45,864 bases of DNA from Isotricha intestinalis (lineage: Eukaryota; Ciliophora; Litostomatea; Vestibuliferida; Isotrichidae). The position numbers and the translations under genes are program-made. Location of the stretch: positions 1-45,864 of the forward strand of contig JAJJLU010003613.1 of the NCBI GenBank assembly GCA_023807065.1. Reading direction: 5' to 3'. The notes under the pieces were generated by a model. It searched no databases and was not told where the DNA came from. It saw nothing but the letters and a program-made list of their open reading frames with translations. The first letter of the stretch is position 1. Each line of letters begins with the position of its first letter. Shown in pieces: positions 20,401-29,410 of this stretch.

Positions 20401-20547
20401 AATGTTGCTAAAAGCTCTTTTAGAGTTGATGAAATTAAATCTGCTTTTATGAAAGCTATGAATATTATAAATAAAAGTCTCTATTATTGCTTTTCCAATA
20501 AAACTGTTAATGTTAATATTTTGGAAGAAATATTTAAGTTGAAGTGA
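17476..20547 (+). CDS. Noncanonical poly(A)/poly(U) polymerase (TRF4/Cid1-type nucleotidyltransferase)
   Basis: 1023 residues. The nucleotidyltransferase core starts near 715: 'FYGSYITELSIESSDVDIL' holds the hGS motif (~733) and the metal-binding Asp-x-Asp (~745-747). The third carboxylate is in 'IKFDLTFH' (~838). A PAP/OAS1-associated region follows ('VLKRYMQICKLNSSFHGGISSFSL', ~880-905). The catalytic triad is intact, so it should add nucleotides to RNA 3' ends; A versus U preference cannot be read here. Residues ~50-430 form a large extra N-terminal part with helical, tryptophan-containing stretches that I do not recognise. This is linked to the core by a Lys/Glu-rich, then Asn-rich, disordered segment at ~435-700. 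Probably nuclear or cytoplasmic RNA surveillance or tailing. Confidence 0.88.
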   Translation: MNIPNKILKNQKYIPSVTFNYHQNLGKILYKIKNNQKNGKNEVLKKKIPKHHYTKNEIIKWFSQLNISQRIKICSIQNNWLSNILYQMGVLLKYESNSGFQPTEINDEFTKEEYLPLNNWTTKMNIDDSKMQYDDYYTFFSVFNPQKDNEDTCKSINNNTFGEKIQISNKENSFINEIRFITIDDISDTITLSIDILNETQKLFDYMNIFSKGEVFNKEIYSFYDSENRVYNFSLPSWIKNFEYFTFTQLLTIIFEQVISIYYQIYMNDKELPYFHKDQKIDEIFDETSKLENFLAEESKGDKNKFFKNINFKQVKDEFCLRSVILEKHRYYKKKNDIVFRHYYNSNYFFDDDEVEKLNDLEIDNCEKNLYNIFNNSIPKFVNTLFFIGIKNIFTEENYVVLGVLEQLKEMYSQKNTDELLKEYVNENLEENKKKGKKKNRKKKKKERIQITNQKEDENNKRDIHEELNNNNINEKNNEIENKKEEEKKAKNKKKEKEFFLFPIKTSKENNKKKEKENALKNRSFESSNITLENSSNISSPISTKISSPKNSPKFLTEQKSKTIVFSNTMKDELKQESGLSINYKPNKKETNNNNIDNNLNNYNQKSFISSINVNNPIINNYYIIDNKIQNPFLNMNYNINEHMRIPTQFFTQYQYKFPYSFIGSFNPLSSLINNQYNSFFIDFSKEIKNNSNNVSNILNSIKSYREIYINKVKELIIETLSKSYNIDLLFYGSYITELSIESSDVDILVKFENKEKEQKNINESSNYQIEKIINELVFLFNKNCKNLNIETIKPIYTASVPVLKIQCDIGKDIPNEIKDNIFKKFKFEKSEVESIKFDLTFHEIKNDEEKINIPSQLIIEFIKNSLICYPEIKPILLVLKRYMQICKLNSSFHGGISSFSLFLLLYAYLKNLKLFINNFNMNYPMGKLLFDFFEFYSNFNFGIYCINVNSQKPFILLNELHESGMMILDPFTSLNVAKSSFRVDEIKSAFMKAMNIINKSLYYCFSNKTVNVNILEEIFKLK

Positions 20548-20749
20548 TGTATTTAAAAATGTTGGTAATATTTAATTTTTATAATGGGTCTTTTTGAAGT
20601 TTTATTAAATAAGGAAAAATATATTTTTGGAGTGTGAAATTTTCCAATGAAAGTAAATAACTTTTTCTAAATAAATAAATAGAATATTGGAGTATAAAAA
20701 AAACAAAATATAAAAAACAATAAAAAATAAATATTTAAATAATTAAATA

Positions 20750-21967
20750 TTATAATAAATTTTTAATTTTATCAGGAATAGATTCATAACTAGTAATATT
20801 ATTAGTTAAATTAGAATAATTAGAATGATAGCTTTCATTTTCATCATTATCATTAAAATTAAATTTAATATCACAAGTTAAAGCTTTATGATCACTTAAA
20901 AAAGTAAAAGGATGATTATTAAAAGGAAATAGAATTAACTTTTTATTATCAATAATAAAATTAGATTTATTTTCTTTTTGATTTATTTCAAAAATATAAT
21001 CGATACACATATTACAACCAATAAACTTTTTATTTATAATTTGATTGTCTTCATTAAAACCATATGTTGATTCTCTTTTATCAGAAAAAATATCATTTAT
21101 TTCATTTATTTTATAAAATTTAAATAAATTTATCATTTCATCATATTCTCCTTTTAAATTTTCATTATTTTCTATATTTATATATTCTTTAGAATCTATT
21201 TGAAAATCTCCACATAAAATTATTCCATCACCTTCATTATAATTTAATTGATTTTCAAGTACAATTTGTTTAATAAATTTAATTAATTTTTCTAATTCAT
21301 TTTTTCTTATTTTTTGACATTCTTTTATTATTTTATTACAATTACTTTTATTATCATCATATTCATTTGATTGGAAAGAAACGTTAAAAATATGTAAATT
21401 ATTTTTTCTTATTTTTAAATTAGCATATAAAATTCCTTTTTGTTTATAAAAATCATTATAATTTAAAGAAGAGAAAGGATAAAAAGCATATTTATCAATT
21501 GAAAATCTACTTAAAATTATTAAACCACTATCATAAAAAGAACTATTAAATAAATTTGGTATTTCTGAAGTGACAAAGAAAAAAAAACCTAATTTAACTG
21601 CTTCATTAATTAAATCATATTGATTTAAAGAAGAACCAGGAGAAAAATTTTGGAAACATATTATATCATAATCATTTAAATATTTAATAAATTCATTTAT
21701 TCTTTCTTTTGATTTATCTTCTTGTTTAAATGATATTTTTGATTTTTGAATGTTTATATTAAATGATAAAAATTTTATTTCTCTTCTTTCTAAAATTTGC
21801 TCTTTTTCTGGATTTATTTTATCTGTTTTTAATTTGTTTAATGTATGAAAATATATTATTTCTTTTTTTTTATTGTTATTATTACTTATTACTTTTCTTA
21901 CATTGTTTAAAATATTTTCTTCATTGTTAATTTCATTTTCATCGTTTAAAATATTATTTTCTTCCAT
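20750..21967 (-). CDS. nSMase-like endonuclease/exonuclease/phosphatase-fold protein, probably catalytically dead
   Basis: 405 residues with an EEP fold from ~65 to ~370. Strand/motif order is kept: 'FLSFNI' (N70), 'DIICFQNF' (101-108), 'SGLIILSRFSI', 'LHIFNVSFQS', 'GIILCGDFQID', 'CIDYIF' (D323) and 'SDHKALTCDI' (H360). Compared with the family consensus, the metal-binding Glu of QE is Asn107, the catalytic His of N-x-H is Ser197, and the Asn of GDFN is Gln256. Three active-site changes suggest a pseudoenzyme. The 'SGLIILSRF' and 'DYIF' pattern is closest to neutral sphingomyelinases, but no membrane segments are present. It is divergent from the HMG-box gene, with only 92 bp between start codons. 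Confidence 0.78.
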   Translation of the reverse strand: MEENNILNDENEINNEENILNNVRKVISNNNNKKKEIIYFHTLNKLKTDKINPEKEQILERREIKFLSFNINIQKSKISFKQEDKSKERINEFIKYLNDYDIICFQNFSPGSSLNQYDLINEAVKLGFFFFVTSEIPNLFNSSFYDSGLIILSRFSIDKYAFYPFSSLNYNDFYKQKGILYANLKIRKNNLHIFNVSFQSNEYDDNKSNCNKIIKECQKIRKNELEKLIKFIKQIVLENQLNYNEGDGIILCGDFQIDSKEYINIENNENLKGEYDEMINLFKFYKINEINDIFSDKRESTYGFNEDNQIINKKFIGCNMCIDYIFEINQKENKSNFIIDNKKLILFPFNNHPFTFLSDHKALTCDIKFNFNDNDENESYHSNYSNLTNNITSYESIPDKIKNLL

Positions 21968-22059
21968 TATGTTATTTTTTTTTAAATATTATTTATTATT
22001 TATTTATTTTAAACATTATTTAATTAGGGTTAGTTTAATTTTAATTTAAAATTTAAAAA

Positions 22060-22398
22060 ATGTCTCAAGTAGAAAATAATAAAATTGAATCTCATGAAGA
22101 AGAAAAAGTGCAAAATCATATAAATAAAGATAATTTTGTTAAAAGAGAAAAAAAAGCTTTAAATCCATTTATGTTATATTGTAAAGAAGTAAATAAGAAA
22201 TTATTAGAAGAAGGAAAAAAAGTTACTTTAAAAATTTTAGGTGAAAAATGGAATGAAGTAAATAAAGAACATTATATTGAATTATATAATGAAAACAAGA
22301 AAAAATTAGAAGAAAATTCCAAATTGAAAAAATCTTCATGTATAAAAAGAAAAGTGAACTCTCCTTCAAAATCAAATCAAAAAAGAAAAGAAATATAA
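22060..22398 (+). CDS. Small HMG-box DNA-binding protein
   Basis: 112 residues with one HMG box at ~31-92. It begins 'KKALNPFMLYCKEVNKKL' and contains the helix 2 signature 'LGEKWNEV' and helix 3 'YIELYNENKKKLEE'. Short acidic N-terminal and strongly basic C-terminal tails flank it. The single box and small size resemble nonspecific chromatin HMGB/NHP6-type proteins that bend DNA. A nuclear location is expected. Confidence 0.92.
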   Translation: MSQVENNKIESHEEEKVQNHINKDNFVKREKKALNPFMLYCKEVNKKLLEEGKKVTLKILGEKWNEVNKEHYIELYNENKKKLEENSKLKKSSCIKRKVNSPSKSNQKRKEI

Positions 22399-23057
22399 TA
22401 TTTAATTATATTAAACTTCACTTAATTTAAATAAAAAATAATAACACTTAATATTAAAAATAGTTATCAGATAGAATAACTAATATATTAGAAATTAAAT
22501 GCAATTTTTAATCTTCAGTGAAAAATAATATTATTTTTAAGACAACTAGCATATTTAATAATTGAAATAGAACTATTTTTTCTCTTAAGAAATAATAACT
22601 TCATCGTCTTTTCATTTGTCATAATGATAAAAATATTTTTATATCTTTGTATAAGTTTTTGTTTGAATAAATAAGATTTTTTTAAAAATTTTCAATGTTA
22701 AATTTATGTTTCACTGTAACATATATTTTCCATAATATTACACATCCCATTTATTTATATTATATTTTTATAATTTAAAATGATATCTTCCTTTCTATAT
22801 CTCCTTTTTCCCTTTGAATAAAAAGATTTATCTATTATATTTTACTTTGAGATGATTCAAATTATAATAATTTTTAGTCTTCATTATTTAAAATAATTAA
22901 TTTAATATCATAATAAAAATTAATTTCTATGAATATTTTATCAATAAAAAAATGAATTCCTGTGTCTTTTTTTTTCTTTTATTAAAAAAAAATATATTTT
23001 AAAATTATATTTAAATCAAATTCAACATTTAAAAATTATATAAAAATATCATACACA
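22399..23057. other. Gene-free interval, 659 bp
   Basis: Lies between the HMG-box and La-motif genes (both +). No open frame of useful length, no tRNA cloverleaf and no tandem repeat is visible. It is somewhat less A/T-monotonous than other spacers (for example 'TTCATCGTCTTTTCATTTG' near 22601), so an unannotated noncoding RNA or a promoter is possible, but nothing specific can be claimed. Confidence 0.4.
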
Positions 23058-23510
23058 ATGTTTTTCCAATATTATTATTATCCATCAATAAATAATAATT
23101 TGAATCAAAAACAAAGTCAAAATAAAAAAAAAAATGAAATTATTAATTTAATAGAAACAATATTATCATATGAAAATTTAAATAAAGATATATATATAAG
23201 AAGTTGTATAAATAAAAATGGTTTTATATCTATAAATAATATTCAAAAGTTAGAACAAATAAAAAAATATAATTTATCAAACGAAGAATTTTGTTCTTTA
23301 ATTTTAAATTACCCTTCTCAAATATATGAAACGACTTTTGAAAATTATGAAATTATGATAAGAAATAAAAAATGGTGTGAAATGGAGAAATATTTATTTT
23401 CAATTGATGATATTATAAAAAATAAAGTAAATAAAATTCAAAATTATTATTTGACAAAATATCCAATTCAGAATAAAATAATTAAACCAATGGAAAGAAG
23501 GAAAAAATGA
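23058..23510 (+). CDS. Small La-motif (LARP-like) RNA-binding protein
   Basis: 150 residues. After ~25 Tyr/Asn/Gln-rich residues, a La motif winged helix spans ~28-105: 'IINLIETILSYENLNKDIYI' matches the family's 'yyFSdeNLxxDxfl', followed by 'INKNGFISINNIQKLEQIKKY' (family: 'gWVpi..ia.F.r.k.l'). La motifs bind RNA 3' ends or poly(A). No RRM follows, and the protein stops at TGA soon after the motif, so this is a La-only protein, closer in layout to LARP1/4-type motifs than to genuine La. The final residues are basic. Confidence 0.75.
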   Translation: MFFQYYYYPSINNNLNQKQSQNKKKNEIINLIETILSYENLNKDIYIRSCINKNGFISINNIQKLEQIKKYNLSNEEFCSLILNYPSQIYETTFENYEIMIRNKKWCEMEKYLFSIDDIIKNKVNKIQNYYLTKYPIQNKIIKPMERRKK

Positions 23511-23645
23511 AAAAATAAATAAATATATAATTTGTTTTATTAGTTTATAATTTCATAATGTTTTATTATTTAATAATTTTAAATTTTAAATTATGAGATA
23601 TTAGATTTATCTTTTTTTAAATTAAGATTTTTTTAATAAATAATT

Positions 23646-25325
23646 TTATTTTTTCTTTATGCAATTTCTAAGTACTTCTTTAATATAAAATTCATATTCT
23701 AATAAATTATTATAATTATTAGTTATTAAGTTTTTAACTATTTCTTCTATTTCATTAATTGGTTTTTCAAATAAATTAATACATTTCTCACACATATTAA
23801 TATAATAATTTAAAATATCTTTTTCACTTATTCTAATAATATAACAATTATATTCATTGAATGATATTTTACTTTTATTTTCTTTTAAATATAATAAATC
23901 TTCATTTAAGCTTTTATTATAATTCATTAATTCTAAATTAATAATTTCAATAATTTTCTTTAAAACTTGAATTTCATTTTGAAAAGAAATAGGAAAATTA
24001 AAATTAACATTTTCAACATTTCCATCATAAATTAATAATCTAACAAAAGAAAAAAATTGGAAAGTTTGAATGTCTTCAATATTTTTAGATAAATAAAATA
24101 TTCTTTTAGGAAAAATAGAAACTAAATTAATTTTTTGTTGATAATTAATACATTTAGAATCTAAAGAAATTTTAATTTGAATATCATCATCTTCATTATT
24201 TTCAATAGTAAAACCATAATTAAGAAGATATCTTACATTAGATTTTCTACCATAAGAATCATAAACTTGAAATCCTTTATTAATATTTTTTAAAGCAATA
24301 ATACCAAAATAATTTTCATTTTCTGAAAAAAACCATTTTGTATCTCTTGATCTTTTATGATTTAATAAATCTGCAAATGGAGCAATTATATCATTTTTTT
24401 TTCCTTTAATTATTAACCCAAATAATCTTGATGAAATTATACATCTTATTTTACAAAATTGTTCAAATGAATATTGGGAAAATAATTCTATTTTTTGACA
24501 TAATATTTTATAATCTTTTTTTATTTCTTCTTTTTTTTCATTAATTAATTTTTTAAATTTTGTTCCTTCTAATATATTTAACTCTTTTTCTGTGTAAAAT
24601 ATTGGGAAATTTAAATATGATTTTGGAAGGAATTTAAAATAATAATACCATTTAGATTTTTCACCTTTTTCAATTTCTTTTAATAAAAAATATGATAATA
24701 TACAATGAGATGGAGAACTTAATTCTTTTTTTATTTCTTCTGTAAATAAATCTTTATTATTATTTTCTGCTTCTTCTAAAGTTATTAAGAAATCTTTTGG
24801 AATTTTAATTAAAATATCATTTTTTTTTATATTATCTGTTGCTATTATTCCTCTCATATTTTCATTTATAAATAAAACAGATAATTTATTTATATAAATA
24901 TTATTTTCATATAAGTTTTTCATATATAAAATATAGTTATTATATTCATTTATACTTTTTTCTTTTTCTTTAATTTCTTTTAATTTATCTTCAATTTTTC
25001 TGATAATTTCTATATTTTCTTTTATTCCTTTATCTAATTCTTCTGCTTTATTTATCATATTTTTTGCCTTTTCATAATCAAACATATTTAAATAACATTT
25101 AGATGCAATTTGATATGGTTCTGGAGTAAATTTAGTATAATTTAAACATTCTAATGAACTTTTTAATGAATTACAATAATCATTAATTTCAAAATATATT
25201 TTACTTTTTAAAAGATAATAATTATAATCTTTATTATTTATTTTATTTAATTCTTTTAAAGCATCATCATATTTCCCTTTTTCATAATTTTCATATGAAT
25301 TTCTAAAAATTGATTCATCACTCAT
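23646..25325 (-). CDS. TPR-containing SET-domain protein methyltransferase (SETD3/RLSMT type)
   Basis: 559 residues. The first ~110 form TPR-like helical repeats ('YENYEKGKYDDALKELNKIN', 'KCYLNMFDYEKAKNMINKAE'). A split SET domain of the RuBisCO-LSMT/SETD3 class follows from ~155. The N-SET strand is 'MRGIIATDNIKKNDILIKIP', then a helical insert carries 'SHCILSYFLLKEIEKGEKSKW', the AdoMet/pseudoknot motif is 'PFADLLNHKRSR' (Asn-His near 322), and the final tyrosine region is 'VYDSYGRKSNVRYLLNYGF'. The remaining C-terminus corresponds to the substrate-binding helical domain. It likely methylates Lys or His on a nonhistone protein; SETD3 itself acts on actin His73, which is only suggestive here. 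Confidence 0.9.
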   Translation of the reverse strand: MSDESIFRNSYENYEKGKYDDALKELNKINNKDYNYYLLKSKIYFEINDYCNSLKSSLECLNYTKFTPEPYQIASKCYLNMFDYEKAKNMINKAEELDKGIKENIEIIRKIEDKLKEIKEKEKSINEYNNYILYMKNLYENNIYINKLSVLFINENMRGIIATDNIKKNDILIKIPKDFLITLEEAENNNKDLFTEEIKKELSSPSHCILSYFLLKEIEKGEKSKWYYYFKFLPKSYLNFPIFYTEKELNILEGTKFKKLINEKKEEIKKDYKILCQKIELFSQYSFEQFCKIRCIISSRLFGLIIKGKKNDIIAPFADLLNHKRSRDTKWFFSENENYFGIIALKNINKGFQVYDSYGRKSNVRYLLNYGFTIENNEDDDIQIKISLDSKCINYQQKINLVSIFPKRIFYLSKNIEDIQTFQFFSFVRLLIYDGNVENVNFNFPISFQNEIQVLKKIIEIINLELMNYNKSLNEDLLYLKENKSKISFNEYNCYIIRISEKDILNYYINMCEKCINLFEKPINEIEEIVKNLITNNYNNLLEYEFYIKEVLRNCIKKK

Positions 25326-25440
25326 TAATATAATTTTTCATTAGTTTAATATAATTAAATTTGCTTTCTTTTATATAAAAAATAAAAAAAAATATATATA
25401 ATTTAAATATTTAAATTATAATAAAAAATTATGAAAAACT

Positions 25441-27420
25441 TTAAGTAAAAATTTTAGGGTCATTATCATCAAATCTTCCAAGCATTAGCATAATATTACT
25501 ATTAGTAAATTTAGTTTCCAAAATGGTAGTTTTTTTAGTCATATATGAATAAATCATTTCTACTTTTTTTTCTTTTTCATTATCAATTTCTAAATTATCT
25601 TCACTATTTAAAATACTATCAACATCATAGAAATTGACTTTATAATCTTCAGTAGTGCAAACAATGACATTATCATCATTATCGAAATTAATACTAGTAA
25701 AGTTTTTATCAGTTAAATTACTAACAATAGAAACAGGATCTCCCATTTTAACTAAATCATAAATAATAATTCCTTTATAAACACCAACAGCAAGTAATTT
25801 TCCACTACTTGAAAAGCACAAGCAATCAACGAAAGAATTAACTTTAGAATAATTAACAAAAATTCTAACACAATCACCACTTTTAATAGACCATAATCTA
25901 ATAGTTTTATCATTAGAACTAGTAATTAAATATAATGAATTAGGATGAAATTTAACTATTTCAACATCACTTAAGTGACCTACAAAAATTCTTAACGAAC
26001 CACATGAATTAATCGACCATAATCTTGCTGTTTTATCACATCCTCCACTTGCGAAATAATGTGATAAAGGAGAAAATTTAACTGAGAGAATTGGAGCGAA
26101 ATGACCTTTAAATATTGCTATACATGTTTTTGTGTGAAGATTCCATAAACGAATTGTACTATCATAACTTCCTGATATTATATTCTCATTATTTGATGAT
26201 ATTGATATTGAAAATATACTCTCTGTATGTCCATATAAGGAAAATTTCCTATGACGTGATGTTATACATTCATATACAAATTCAGGATCTGATTTTTCTC
26301 TAGTTTCTTCTTCTGTTTTTATATTTGGATTTTTATTTGATGTTGTTGATTTTTGAGGATTTTCATTTAATTGTTTTTGACTTTGGTTTTTGAAAAATGT
26401 TGCAAAGTCTGTGTTTCTATATTCTTCTAATTCTTTTATGTTTTTCTTTGATATTTCTATATTTATATTTTTATCTAATACCCATATCATTATTTCTCCA
26501 TTTTTAAATCCACATGCTATTATTCCTCCATCATTTGTCATATCTGCACAATTTAATTTGTTGTTTGTATTTAAAATTGTGAAGCATCCTATTGTTGGAG
26601 GATTTGTTTTATTTAATTTTAAATTAGGAACATCTGCATTGACAAAGTCATTTAATTGTTCCGGGAAAGGAATAATGATTTTACTTAATATACTCCTTTC
26701 TCCTTTTCCTCTTCCTTTGCTTTTACTTATTGTATCTACTGTGTCTTTACTTACTTTATTATAATATATTGGAGTTCTACTATTTATTGTTTCTATTTGT
26801 TCACTGTCATTATTTAATAATATTATTTTATTTGTATCTTGTTCAGTATTATTTTGAGATACTTTTGATAATATGTTTGATCTTTCAAAATATGTGTTTA
26901 AAATATCTAATACTAAAATTAATCTATTTGTGTTTAGAAAATGAATAAAAAAGTTAAATGTTGTTCTAGGAATGAAGATATGTACTTTATTTAATAAATA
27001 ATTTGAAACTACTGGTAAATTAATATTAAATGGAGGTTTTAATGTTCCTAGAGATTCAATTTCATTTTTAAAAGCAGGATATTTATCTTTGTAATTATTA
27101 AAAAAAATTTTAGCATCATTCCAATTATTTTTTTTGATTAATTCTAAATAAAGATAAACAAATAAAGGATAACAAATTGGATTTATAAAAATTCTAATTT
27201 CATCAATACATTGTTGCATCCATTGTTCTATCATATCTAATGATTTAAAATAATGTTGAGGAGATGTTCCATCTAACATTTGAACATTTTCTTTTGTCTG
27301 AAAGTATATTTCTTTATTATATTTTTCTTTATATGCTCTTACTGCTTTTTCTAATAAATCATTGAATTTTTTTTGATTTTTATTCATTAAGTCATTTAAT
27401 TCAGATTCTATTTTTTCCAT
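25441..27420 (-). CDS. TAF5: TFIID subunit TAF5 (WD40)
   Basis: 659 residues. The TAF5 NTD2 domain is at ~55-180 ('YFKSLDMIEQWMQQCIDEIR', 'FVYLYLELIKKNNWNDAKIFF', 'RTTFNFFIHFLN'). This is followed by a linker and a WD40 propeller from ~285 to the C-terminus, with repeats such as 'YGHTESIFSISIS', 'GSYDSTIRLWNL', 'GGCDKTARLWSI' and 'SSNDKTIRLWSI'. TAF5 scaffolds TFIID (and a homologue serves SAGA) in RNA polymerase II initiation. The N-terminal LisH of animal/yeast TAF5 is absent or very divergent. A ~60-residue low-complexity insert separates the first two blades. The start codon is 80 bp from that of the divergent neighbour. Confidence 0.92.
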   Translation of the reverse strand: MEKIESELNDLMNKNQKKFNDLLEKAVRAYKEKYNKEIYFQTKENVQMLDGTSPQHYFKSLDMIEQWMQQCIDEIRIFINPICYPLFVYLYLELIKKNNWNDAKIFFNNYKDKYPAFKNEIESLGTLKPPFNINLPVVSNYLLNKVHIFIPRTTFNFFIHFLNTNRLILVLDILNTYFERSNILSKVSQNNTEQDTNKIILLNNDSEQIETINSRTPIYYNKVSKDTVDTISKSKGRGKGERSILSKIIIPFPEQLNDFVNADVPNLKLNKTNPPTIGCFTILNTNNKLNCADMTNDGGIIACGFKNGEIMIWVLDKNINIEISKKNIKELEEYRNTDFATFFKNQSQKQLNENPQKSTTSNKNPNIKTEEETREKSDPEFVYECITSRHRKFSLYGHTESIFSISISSNNENIISGSYDSTIRLWNLHTKTCIAIFKGHFAPILSVKFSPLSHYFASGGCDKTARLWSINSCGSLRIFVGHLSDVEIVKFHPNSLYLITSSNDKTIRLWSIKSGDCVRIFVNYSKVNSFVDCLCFSSSGKLLAVGVYKGIIIYDLVKMGDPVSIVSNLTDKNFTSINFDNDDNVIVCTTEDYKVNFYDVDSILNSEDNLEIDNEKEKKVEMIYSYMTKKTTILETKFTNSNIMLMLGRFDDNDPKIFT

Positions 27421-27500
27421 TTATTTGGGATAATTATTTTGAGTTTTTTAAATATTTTTTTTTATTAGATAAATATTCGAAAAAAATTTATTTTTAGAAA

Positions 27501-29333
27501 ATGGAAATTAAGGTTAAAATTCTTGATATTTTTCCTTCTTTAAAAGAACTTTCTAAAGATGGTGAATTAATAATAATAATGAATGAAATGGACTTTATAT
27601 TAAAAGATATAATAAATAAAGATTTATCAATAAATGTTTCATCATATTTGAATATTATATTAAAAAAAGAAAACCAAAATATAGGAGAAGGTAAAATTGA
27701 ATTAAATAAAATTGCAAGAATAAATTTAAATAAGCCAATAATAACATGGTTAAATTTAATGAAAAATAAAAAGAAGAAAACTATTAATTATCAAAAATCA
27801 GAAATATTAAATAACATATTTGAATTTTTAAAAATAAAAATACAAATAAATATAAATAAGAATAAAACAACTTTTATTCCAATAGAAAATTTTAATAAAA
27901 TTCCAATTAATAAAGAACTAATTAAATCTAAAACACCATATCAAACAAAAGTAAATTCATTATATCAAAATAATCCTTTAATAAAGAGTTATAACGTAAG
28001 ACAAAATTCAAATAAAAAAAATGAAAATAATCACAAAAAATCAATTTCATTTTCAAAAAAATCAAATGATAAAAGTGAACAAAATATTTTATATAAAAAT
28101 TATGATTTAATAAATAACAATGATTTAAATAGTATAAATAATAAAATAAATATAACTTCAAATTCTTTTATAAAAGAAAATGAAGATTTAGGAAAAGAAA
28201 AAAATAAAATTTTTCACAGAACACAATCTAAAAAATCAAGTTCAAAAACAATTAAAAGAATAGGAAAAAACTTATTAAAAAAACATACTAAAAAAGAAAT
28301 TGAAGAATTAGAAAATCAATTTTTAAATGAAGAAAATATTAAATCTCCTCAATTTTTTACTGAAAATAATTTCAAACAAAATGTTATAAATGTTAATTCT
28401 TTAGAAAAGTTTTATAAAAGTGAAAATAATTTTATTAAAAATGAATCAATTGATTATCATGAAGATTTTTCTTTTAATAATGATAAAAATAAACTTTTAG
28501 ATGATTATGAAAAAGAAAATGAAGAATTAAATAATAAAGATAATAATTTAAATAAAAATTATGATTTTTTTACTACTCAAGAAAGCTTTGATGATAATAA
28601 TTTAATTAATAAAGAATTTTTTGGATTAAAAAATGATTTTGAAATTTTTTATACTAAAGAATATATTGATGAAATAAATGATGATTTATTAAATTTAGAA
28701 GTTGAACTTTGTTTTGAAAAAATATTTGAATTAATTTTATGTTATCATCAAACTTTAAAACAATATGAATTAGAAAATAAAAAAGAAAACAATATAATTA
28801 AAAATTATATAAAAGATTATAAAGATGTAAATAAACAAATTTTAAAAATAAATACTTTAAGAATGTTAAAAGAAAATAAAAAAGATTTTGATGAATTAGA
28901 AAAAGAAATTAAAAGTAATAAAGTAAATATATTTAAAAAAGATAAAAATAATGAATTAAATATAATAAAAAAAATATTATTAACAGAGTTAAATGTAAAA
29001 AATAAAAAATTAAAAGAAATATTTTCTCAAATAATAATAAAACATAATAACCAAATAAAAGATGTAAATACATTAAAAATAATAAAAACACTTTTACCAA
29101 AATTAAAAAGTGGAAAGAAGAAGAATTTACAAATAGAAACAATACCAAAGAATAAGAGAAAAACAACATCAAATCCAAAAAAGAATATAATAAACTCTAA
29201 AAAAGAAAATAAACAAAATTTAAACACAAATATATTTTTATCAGAAAACAATAAAAAGAAAATTCCTAAAAGACAATTAAATTATTCAGGTTCAATAACA
29301 GCACCAAATACAAATGATTTAAAATATATATAA
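27501..29333 (+). CDS. Unknown protein with N-terminal C2-like domain and coiled coil
   Basis: 610 residues. The first ~125 have alternating beta-strand pattern and turns of a C2-like sandwich ('MEIKVKILDIFPSLKELS', 'ELIIIMNEMDFILKD', 'SSYLNIILKKENQNIGEGKI'). The calcium-binding Asp loops are not evident, so any C2 would be of the protein- or lipid-binding kind. The middle (~130-400) is Ser/Asn/Lys-rich. The region 400-545 is helical with 'LNLEVELCFEKIFELILCYHQ' and long Lys/Glu/Leu heptads. The tail is basic. Centrosomal or ciliary proteins often combine C2-like and coiled-coil parts, but this is only a suggestion. Confidence 0.7.
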   Translation: MEIKVKILDIFPSLKELSKDGELIIIMNEMDFILKDIINKDLSINVSSYLNIILKKENQNIGEGKIELNKIARINLNKPIITWLNLMKNKKKKTINYQKSEILNNIFEFLKIKIQININKNKTTFIPIENFNKIPINKELIKSKTPYQTKVNSLYQNNPLIKSYNVRQNSNKKNENNHKKSISFSKKSNDKSEQNILYKNYDLINNNDLNSINNKINITSNSFIKENEDLGKEKNKIFHRTQSKKSSSKTIKRIGKNLLKKHTKKEIEELENQFLNEENIKSPQFFTENNFKQNVINVNSLEKFYKSENNFIKNESIDYHEDFSFNNDKNKLLDDYEKENEELNNKDNNLNKNYDFFTTQESFDDNNLINKEFFGLKNDFEIFYTKEYIDEINDDLLNLEVELCFEKIFELILCYHQTLKQYELENKKENNIIKNYIKDYKDVNKQILKINTLRMLKENKKDFDELEKEIKSNKVNIFKKDKNNELNIIKKILLTELNVKNKKLKEIFSQIIIKHNNQIKDVNTLKIIKTLLPKLKSGKKKNLQIETIPKNKRKTTSNPKKNIINSKKENKQNLNTNIFLSENNKKKIPKRQLNYSGSITAPNTNDLKYI

Positions 29334-29410
29334 ATCTTCATATAAATATTATTATTTTTATTTTAATTTTTTTATTGTTTTTTTTAAATTAAATTTTTAA
29401 TTAATTTTTT

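Noticed and set aside
26390..26948. + strand hydrophobic frames opposite TAF5
   Set aside because: Antisense shadows in A/T-rich DNA; the opposite strand encodes a clear TAF5.
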